A stretch of DNA of 64,000 nt from Liquidambar formosana (lineage: Eukaryota; Streptophyta; Magnoliopsida; Saxifragales; Altingiaceae). The translations under genes were made by a program, and so were the position numbers. The DNA lies in the NCBI GenBank assembly GCA_039720395.1, contig CM077826.1:25934430-25998429 (forward strand), read 5' to 3'. This document shows, piece by piece, positions 56,977 through 64,000 of the stretch. The stretch's first letter is position 1. Each line of letters begins with the position of its first letter. The notes under the pieces are model-generated. The model was given only the letters and a program-made list of their open reading frames with translations, had not been told where the DNA came from and ran no database searches.

Positions 56977-58530
56977 TATATATTTTTCGGTTTTTTCGAT
57001 TTTTCGGTTTGGTTTGGTTTTTTAAACATGAAAACCAAAACCAAACCAATTCAATTCGGTTTTCTAAAATTGGAACCAAAACCAAACCTAATGACAAAAA
57101 AACCAAACCAAACCGACCGGTTTGGTTCGGTTTGGTTTTCGGTTTTAACCTAAACCATGAACACCCCTAGGACTTACTATACTTGCTAGGCCAGGGAACT
57201 CACTTTTGGGTGGTAGATGGGAGGAAAGTGCCCGTCGAGGACTAATCATCTCTCATTTCACCACTTTCTACAATGATTACTGGAGTAACCTACATAGTAT
57301 AATATCGTTACAAGAACTGGCATTATTGAGACTGGTGATTTAATTGATAGTATTTAATGTGACGTATTAAACATACCGAACCCACAAAATTAAGCTTACA
57401 ACCTTTCTTTCTGGGTGGATTAAGGTCAATGAAATCTGTAGAATCACTTAGTAAGATGAGGTCATGATGTTGTCCAAGCTTAGGTGCTTGGAAAGAGTGC
57501 TGATGTGAGGACTTTACACAATGAATATTTTCGTTTCCCCTTTCTTGAGCTGGAATATCAATATGCGTAGTGTTATCGTCATGAGATAAAAATTCATCCC
57601 ATACACGTCGAGATTTACTAAATGGTCGATGATCGGGTGTACATTTGGCACTACCAACTGCATGTAAACTTGGTGCACAACATTACGCATCAACAAATGC
57701 TCTCTTAATCTCCCCTATCAAGTTGGCCTTAAATTTCTTAAGTTCTTCAAACAATCAGGTATCGAGCGACTCGAGTTTGCGTACTAATTCCTTCGAACAT
57801 TGCTCCAATTTGGACAATCGATCATTCACATCCTACACCAAATGAAGATTCATTAGGATTAATTAGGTCCCTTCTCAATAAAGTTAAATTTTTGTACTGA
57901 TAATAAACCCACTATTCGGTTCCCTACTGTTTGACTAACTGACGTTTTAGGAAACAGATCTCCCATGTCACCATCATCATCGCCTTCATCTAACTGAAAC
58001 ACATACAAGTTTGCTGAGCATCACGATGATATATTGCACATCACTTTCTGTATCAAATGTACGTTTTCTTCTGTCAATGTACTTGGTCTTGTGTGCATAA
58101 TAGACGTTCGACATTTCTTTGGCGTGTGACTGAAATTCACATTTGTACTTTGGTTGTAGAGTCCTCCTTTTTTTACCCAATTCAGATTTAAACTAAAAAA
58201 AGGATTGGAATAGTTGTACATTGTATTTCATTAATTTTATATACACAGTTTATGCAATTCAAACCTTATCACTGATTTTAATATTGGGATTGGCTTCTCG
58301 TAGAGCATTACATTCGTGACGGCTACACAGACACCAAAATGTGCGCATAGAGAATCATTAGTCAAAGTAAATGAAGTATAAATAACCAAATAATATGATC
58401 ACATAATGTCTTAATAGAATAAAATCCATGTAGCGATCGGTTGGTTAGTTGTTGGTAAATTTTCGTCCATTGTACATCGGTGCCTTCAAACAATATACCT
58501 TTCACAATAATATATAGTTAAAACGAACTC
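55165..58530 (-). pseudogene. Ulp1-like (peptidase C48) transposon gene, degraded and interrupted
   Basis: Minus-strand coding pieces appear at 58520-58450 (GILFEGTDVQWTKIYQQL), 58180-58010 (KKRRTLQPKYKCEFQ), 57845-57400 (coiled-coil-like DVNDRLSKLEQCSKEL), 57270-57178 with 56489-56359 (split by a hAT MITE), 55900-55738, 55726-55580, about 55440-55390 and 55301-55165. The C48 core has the catalytic His in INDEDKHWLLC (codon 55693-55691) and the Asp in YILDPLLD (codon 55642-55640). The nucleophile segment reads HDYGIIMIRYMK, with Tyr (codon 55295-55293) where Cys is expected. SUMO-protease-like genes are carried by Mutator-type and other plant transposons. This one is surely inactive. Confidence 0.6.
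56490..57169. mobile_element. hAT-type MITE, 680 bp
   Basis: Ends TAGGGGTGTTCGTGGTTCGG and ...CATGAACACCCCTA are inverted repeats, flanked by a perfect 8-bp target duplication GGACTTAC (56482-56489 and 57170-57177). The arms are GGTTTGGTTCGGTT-rich. The middle is AT-rich with a (TA)n run at 56938-56970. The 8-bp duplication and TAGGGGTG end indicate hAT. Confidence 0.9.
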
Positions 58531-59184
58531 AAATGAATCAGATATAATAATATACCTCATAACAAAAGTTCTAAATTGTAATTATAATAATAATAGGGTA
58601 AAAAGCAGAAAACCCCCCTCTATTGTTACCCATTTTGCAGGATACCCCCTCTAAAAAAAAAACTCAACAAAAAACCCCTCATATTGTGCCAGGGGGGTAC
58701 ACCGTTAATGAAAATGTTAAATAACCATTATACCCTTATACGAAAAATATTAAAATATTAGTTTTTAATATTTTTAAATGGTTTTTTAAAAATATAGAAA
58801 AAGAAAAAAATACATTTAAAAAAAAAAAAGGAAAGAAGAAAGAAAGAAAGAAAGGTTTTCAGCAATAGAGATTTTCCGGCTAAATCTACAATGCATTTTG
58901 AACTCAATTTGGAAATCTATAATTCCACGTCCAAATGCCCTGCCGTCCAACTGGATCTTACGTACGAAATCTTCTAGCTTGATCTATGAATGCAATCCCC
59001 TTCCCTTTCTATTAAGTCTCAATAAATTAGTATGCTTTTTATTTTTCTGTGTCATCCTTTTGATTGGTTCAAAGTGATTTTTTTTTTCTTCATATTTTTC
59101 CTTCTAAAATGTGATGAATAGAGGCTTGATTTGTGTGGATAATTTATTGAACAGCTCACTCCGATATGAATGTAGTAACAATAC

Positions 59185-62046
59185 TGTGAACCCCAAAAAA
59201 GTGGGCCCACAAGGATTAAAAAGAAAATAGGTTGAAAAAGGAAAAGGAGTCGCCACCTTATTTTTTAAAGGAAACAAGGAAAATCCTAAAAACCAATTTT
59301 GTTTTAAGAAAACAAAAGAATGACTCCATGTTTAAAAAGGAAAGGCAAAAACGGTCTTTTGGAAACCAAAGAAATTAGGGATTCGGAGGCTAAGTTATGA
59401 CATGGGAAGGTTCTACGCATAGCCTATAGGCACCCATGTCACCCTTTCGGTCTCTTAGTTTATTTGGGCTAAATCAAGATCTTACCATACAAAAATTAGC
59501 AAGATATCATCACAAGAGTTGCATGCATATCATATATCCATCCATAACAAGCAAACAAAACAAAGAAAAACTAAACTAAACTAGGATACTTAGATCCTAG
59601 GGCAGCCTTGAACCTCAAAGCGCCTACGTACCATGTAGCGAAATACATGGATCAATGTCCACGTAGTTCGATGAGAATTAGGGTTAAATCCTAATATAAA
59701 CCTATGGTAAAAACCCTAGGTTTCTTTATTTGAAAGATAGAAAATCTAGTATTTAAACCAAGTTTGAAATAGAAATAACTTCCACAATATGGAAACTTTG
59801 ATAAAAAGGTAATTTATTTAATCAAGGAAACCTCTAATTATTACCATAGACTCATATTAGGAAATAACCCTAAAGAGGGAGAAGAGAGAAGATAAAGGAA
59901 GAAAAAGTGAATTAGGGCATTTTCAAACCCTACTTACCTTGTGCAATATCTCCGAGCAATAGCAAGCTTAAGCAATAACGACCTTATTTGCAAAAAAGCA
60001 ATTATCACCCCTGTTTGCGCCCTTACATGTGCTCAAAACAAACCAAAAGAAGAAAATACAAATCTGGACAGAATAGTATAAGGGCCTAAAATCATCCACT
60101 AATCATGCATATAACACAAACAGTGAAATAACATAAACCCTAATGCAATCCTAGAACTATGACATGCATAAAAATCCTAAAATCAACTAACTTGAAAGCA
60201 GAAAATCATCATAGCTATTCTATATGCAATACATATACAGCAACTATGAAGAAAAAGACAACAAAAAGCCTAAACTACTATGCTATATGTAACAAACCTA
60301 AAAAGGGCAAAAGAAATCCTAAACTCACATACATGCTTTAAACTATGTGAAACAGCCCTAAATCATGCAAAACTAAACATAAATGACATTCTAATCATAT
60401 GTATTAACTAATGAAAGCATCAACACATGATAAAAATGCAAGCTTGAACATGAAATAATAGCTATTCAATGCAAAACCCTAAAAAAGACACTAGAAACCC
60501 TAGAATCACAACTATGCATAAAATCACATGGAATAACATTATAACATGCATAACACCTCAAGAATAACATTTTAGTCATGAATATTAACCAATAGAAGTA
60601 TCATCACATGATAAAAATGCCAACTTGAACATGAAATAGAGCTATTCTAATTTCAGCACAATAGAAACCCTAAAATCCCAACTATGCATTGAACCACATG
60701 AAATAATCCAATTACATGCATAAATCATTATGAATAACATTTAAACCATGTATATTAACTATTAGAAGCATCAACACATGATAAAAATACTATCTTGAAC
60801 ATGTAATAGAATTATTCTAAGTGAAACCTTAATTTCAGCATAAAGGGAAAAGAGGTATACCTATGGTGGATGTCTCCTTGCTGCTGTATAGACTTCTTCT
60901 CCTCTTGAAACACTCTCCTTCAAGCCTCCTCATAAACCCTAGCTCTCCTTTGGAACTCTCTCTTACTCTCTTTCTCCAGAAATTAGGTTAAATTCCTTAA
61001 GGATGGCTGTCATTGCCTCTAGGTGGCTCCCCTAATGCTGAAGTATAGAAGGGTATTTATAGGGATTGAGTGGAATCAATCAATGGTTGGGATTAAAACC
61101 CTAAATATTAATCCAAGGGTCCTTAGAGACTTCCTTGGGGCTCAAGTAGGTCAAATAGGGTTGAAAATAAGATGGAATGGCGGCTGGAGGCAAAAAATCC
61201 GTCAAAAATAGGAAAGAATCCCGCTTCAGCATGATTTTAGGAAGGTGGCTCGGCTGACCACCCAGGGCTGGGCGGCTAACCACCTGGCCTTGGGCGGCTG
61301 ACCACCTGGGCTGGGCGGTTAGCCGCCAAGCCCCAGGTGGTCACCCGAGCGCGCCATCAGCAATTGCCTTATTTAAGCCCTTTTGCCTTCCAAAAGTGTT
61401 TTAGGGGTCAAATGGAGTCCGATTTTGACGAAACGAAAGCCAAAACAACCGTGCTTTGATGAGGAATGTAATTTAAGACATTTTAGGGCAAAAATCCCTA
61501 GCCATGGCTGCATGGTTGGGTTTTACAAAGGCGGCTAACCGCTATGCACCACCGTCGCTAAGCTTAGGTATGCACACAGGGTCGCACCGAATGCTTTCCA
61601 ATTCAAAATTCAACCTTCCAAAACATCTTTGGGAATGAAATTAAGACTAATTAAAGTCAAATAAGTGGGAATGGAGTGAAAATCATGAGCCGATTCGAGC
61701 TAACTCGAAATAGGTCTCTTAGCCACCTTGAACCATATTGAGCCATTTTAATCCCGAACCATCAATTCATCAATTGAACCCACAAATACCTCAAATGCAT
61801 CTTCATGAACTCTAATTGATAATTTGGAGATCATTTCAAGGTAAAATGAAGAGTTTGTGACCAAAAAGACGGTTATGCCCCTCAAGTCACAAAAGCTCTT
61901 ATTATCCCTCAAGATCAACTCCAAATTGAACCAAAATTCATATCCAATGTCCTTGTGATTCTAGAAAGCTAATGCAAGTAACTAGACTCAAAAACATGCA
62001 TGGAATGACAAACCCTAGTAAGGTGGTGCAAAAATGGGGTGTGACA
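59185..62046 (-). repeat. Solo LTR A4 (family A, reverse)
   Basis: It is 2862 bp from TGTGAACC to GGGGTGTGACA with a perfect target duplication AATAC (59180-59184 and 62047-62051). The GC block at about 61245-61352 is expanded, with GGCGGTTAGCCGCC. An AT-rich segment is triplicated at about 60360-60835. Confidence 0.95.
60360..60835 (-). repeat. Triplicated segment inside LTR A4
   Basis: Three units of about 150-170 bases each contain CACATGATAAAAATGC/ATAC, CTTGAACATG and AGCTATTC-like words. LTR A3 has one copy (near 51180). This explains part of the length difference between the LTRs. Confidence 0.75.
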
Positions 62047-63041
62047 AATACTTGTTGGCAATAAGTCTAATCTCAAGGATGCGAGGGAGGTCTCTACATC
62101 CGAAGGCAAGGCTTTAGCGGAGGCACAGGGTTTGTTTTTCATGGTAGTAGTTGGATTGCGATGGAGAAGCTCCACTTTTCCGATGACAAGCTCCCAATCA
62201 ATAACGCATCTCCACTTTTTCCGATAGCGAAGGTTCTAAGGGGTAGTTGATCGATTGGCTGCTGTCTTTTTTAGACGGATTACCTCTTTCCATTGGAGGC
62301 AGTAGAAACGAGATCCAGATCCCTCTTATCTCCAGTGGAAGCCTCCATCGCATTGCATCTAACTACTATGCATGCCGCCGTTGGCATTGTAACACTGATG
62401 GTGGAAGGGTTAGAAAGAGGAGGGTATTGTTGTCATATCCCCAACCTCCATATAGCAAATCCAGATCCAGCACTCTGTACCAGTACCAAGATGCATCTGA
62501 ACCAAACCCAGCCAGCAACCCCAGCACAAGGGTTCACTACATTCTAGCCTGAGCTAGAAGTGAAACTGGCTATCGAGCATCTATGTTTCACTAATGAAGA
62601 AGAAAGAGTAAACCAAATTAAGGGCAAAAATGTAATTTCATTAGGGCAAAGGGCATTTTTGTCCTAAAATCAACAAAGAACATCACGTACTTGTCACGTG
62701 ATGATATTCCATTACTTTCCCTGACGGTAGATGGACGATAGGGGGCAAACTATCAACCCTAGACAATATAAGCGGTTTTTTGTTGGATTTTTTTTATAGG
62801 GGGTATCCTGCAAAATCGGTAACAATAGAGGGGGATTTTCTGCATTTTACCCATAATAATAATAATATTATGATATGTCCCAAACCAAATACAATGTCGG
62901 CACACAAATGATACAATTGCATTGGCATATAAACTGTATAAAGTGTACTTGTTAGTATTGAAAGTACTTAAAATGTTAAACTCAACGGTTAACAAAAAAT
63001 TGTAACATAGAAAGGGCAAATACATCATGGAGAGTAACATA

Positions 63042-63140
63042 CCTGAAGTGGAGTATGGCCAAGTGAATCACACAAAGGTCTAACACTCAATAAAGGGTGT
63101 TCTAGAGGAAGCTCACAAACTATTTGATTCAATAACTACA
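63042..63140 (-). pseudogene. Isolated coding-like exon of the transposon gene
   Basis: On the minus strand a frame reads NQIVCELPLEHPLLSVRPL, then CDSLGHTPLQ before a GT donor-like GTATGTTACTC. It has the look of an exon upstream of the Ulp1-like gene, separated from it by the foldback element. The family is not identified. Confidence 0.35.
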
Positions 63141-63690
63141 ATGAGCATCAAAAGAAATAATAATAAGTTGAAATATATGAAAGGAATATCTCAATGTATT
63201 TACATACATAAATAAACATATATATATATGTGCATAAATGCATGTGTATATATTCATTCATACGTGAACATGAATGTGTGCACATATGAGGCTTAGTATA
63301 CACCTTTAATAAACCCTACTTCAAGATGTCCCAATACTATTGGAAAGAATACATTAAGAAAAGCTTGGTGCTTTATTCGGGTCTACCACAAGAATTGATT
63401 ATCTCTCATAATTGTAAGCCTAAACTCCTCAAACCCCCCAAAACTTTTTTAATCCATTGTTTTAATTCAAGAGGCAAAATAGAACTTTTCATGAACCTCA
63501 ACCTTTTCACCTCTTTATAGTACACGAGTTATGAAAACTATAAGGACTAATGCATGGTAAACCAAATATTAGCATTGTTAAATGAAACTGGACCCTCCTT
63601 AAGCCAAGTGAACCACAATACACTATGTTGATTGTTAAAACAACATCTTAACAAATATGACAGAGATGTTATAGCATAATCAACTGATTG
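63141..63690. other. AT-rich DNA, nothing recognised
   Basis: A short (TA)n run lies near 63218. No gene is supported. Confidence 0.45.
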
Positions 63691-63835
63691 GCCCCTCTAA
63701 ATAATCGGTTTCGGTACTGTTATTCAAAATCAATTGAGATATAACCCCAATTGATTTGGCCCATTGCACGTAATTAGTTCTTCACTATTATTCAAAATCG
63801 ATTGAAGTATAACCCTAATTGAATTGGCCCCCTCA
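63690..63835. repeat. Two tandem units of about 72 bp
   Basis: TTATTCAAAATCAATTGAGATATAACCCCAATTGATTTGGCCC-type units occur twice. The same words appear at 52445-52530. They could be subterminal repeats of the surrounding transposon. A (TAAAA)n run follows at 63837-63864. Confidence 0.6.
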
Positions 63836-64000
63836 TAAATAAAATAAAATAAAATAAAATAAAATCTTTAATCCATTGTGTTAATTCAACAAACAAACAA
63901 AGTGGACTTTTTCATGGTCGTAAACCATTTCACCTTTTTATGGTACACTAGTTATGCGAACTATGAGGACTGGACATATACCCATGGACCTGTACTTTAT

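Larger units (their letters stand above)
58596..62852. mobile_element. Foldback/MULE-like non-autonomous element, split by a solo LTR
   Basis: Ends GGGTAAAAAGCAGAAAACCC and its complement near 62833-62852 extend as inverted repeats for over 100 bases (TTTTGCAGGATACCCCC inside). The 9-bp ATAATAATA on both sides (58587-58595, 62853-62861) fits a Mutator-type duplication but is low-complexity. Without the inserted LTR it is about 1.4 kb. Its interior (58860-59180, 62050-62640) has no recognised gene. Confidence 0.75.

Overview
This window is plant nuclear DNA from an angiosperm, probably a eudicot (the eudicot call is a weak inference). It is almost entirely repetitive. There are Ty3/gypsy retrotransposons of the Tat lineage, solo LTRs, an endogenous pararetrovirus, DNA transposons and MITEs, long TA-rich microsatellites, and decayed transposon-carried genes. 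I see no tRNA, rRNA, CRISPR array or ordinary single-copy host gene.

Left third (1-25,959): a four-level nest. A foldback MITE (553-572 and 25,708-25,959) was hit by a solo LTR of family A (573-2,894 and 25,046-25,707). That was hit by a solo LTR of family B (2,895-3,134 and 23,757-25,040, TSD GAGGG). That was hit by a complete 20.6-kb family-A Tat element (3,135-23,751, TSD CGCGT). The complete element has 3.0-kb LTRs, a tRNA-type primer binding site, gag, protease and pol (RT, dual RNase H, integrase). Between pol and the 3' LTR it carries two genes on the opposite strand: a degraded DUF7745-like gene and a structurally intact six-exon plant-mobile-domain gene. After these comes a long array of tandem repeats rich in small hairpins. 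Its RT lacks the catalytic motif-A aspartate and gag has an early stop, so this copy should depend on partners in trans.

Middle (25,960-46,851): a CACTA-like end, then a TA/TG microsatellite holding a second Tat element (26,949-38,582, TSD GTGTG). Its coding frame is broken mainly by changes that look like C-to-T and G-to-A. It also carries an antisense gene, here with a gypsy-type Transposase_28-like domain and a coiled coil. The same microsatellite abuts a rearranged, defective endogenous pararetrovirus resembling florendoviruses (38,611-46,182). Its movement-protein piece is inverted at the left edge, the capsid/protease/RT/RNase H frame and a second ORF run forward, and a 95-bp capsid piece is inverted at the right edge, against another TA-rich microsatellite.

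Right third (46,852-64,000): MITEs, two more solo family-A LTRs in reverse orientation (49,927-52,440 and 59,185-62,046), pieces of a DUF1985/Ulp1-type transposon gene on the minus strand, a 680-bp hAT MITE with a perfect 8-bp TSD inside that gene, and a foldback element (58,596-62,852) that contains the second solo LTR.

The most striking signals are these: antisense genes in two unrelated Tat elements at the same position, each family-A antisense gene having an LTR-like GC-rich quasi-palindromic block upstream; an intact intron-bearing antisense gene inside a retroelement; and a 3' region packed with covarying stem-GAA-stem hairpins.
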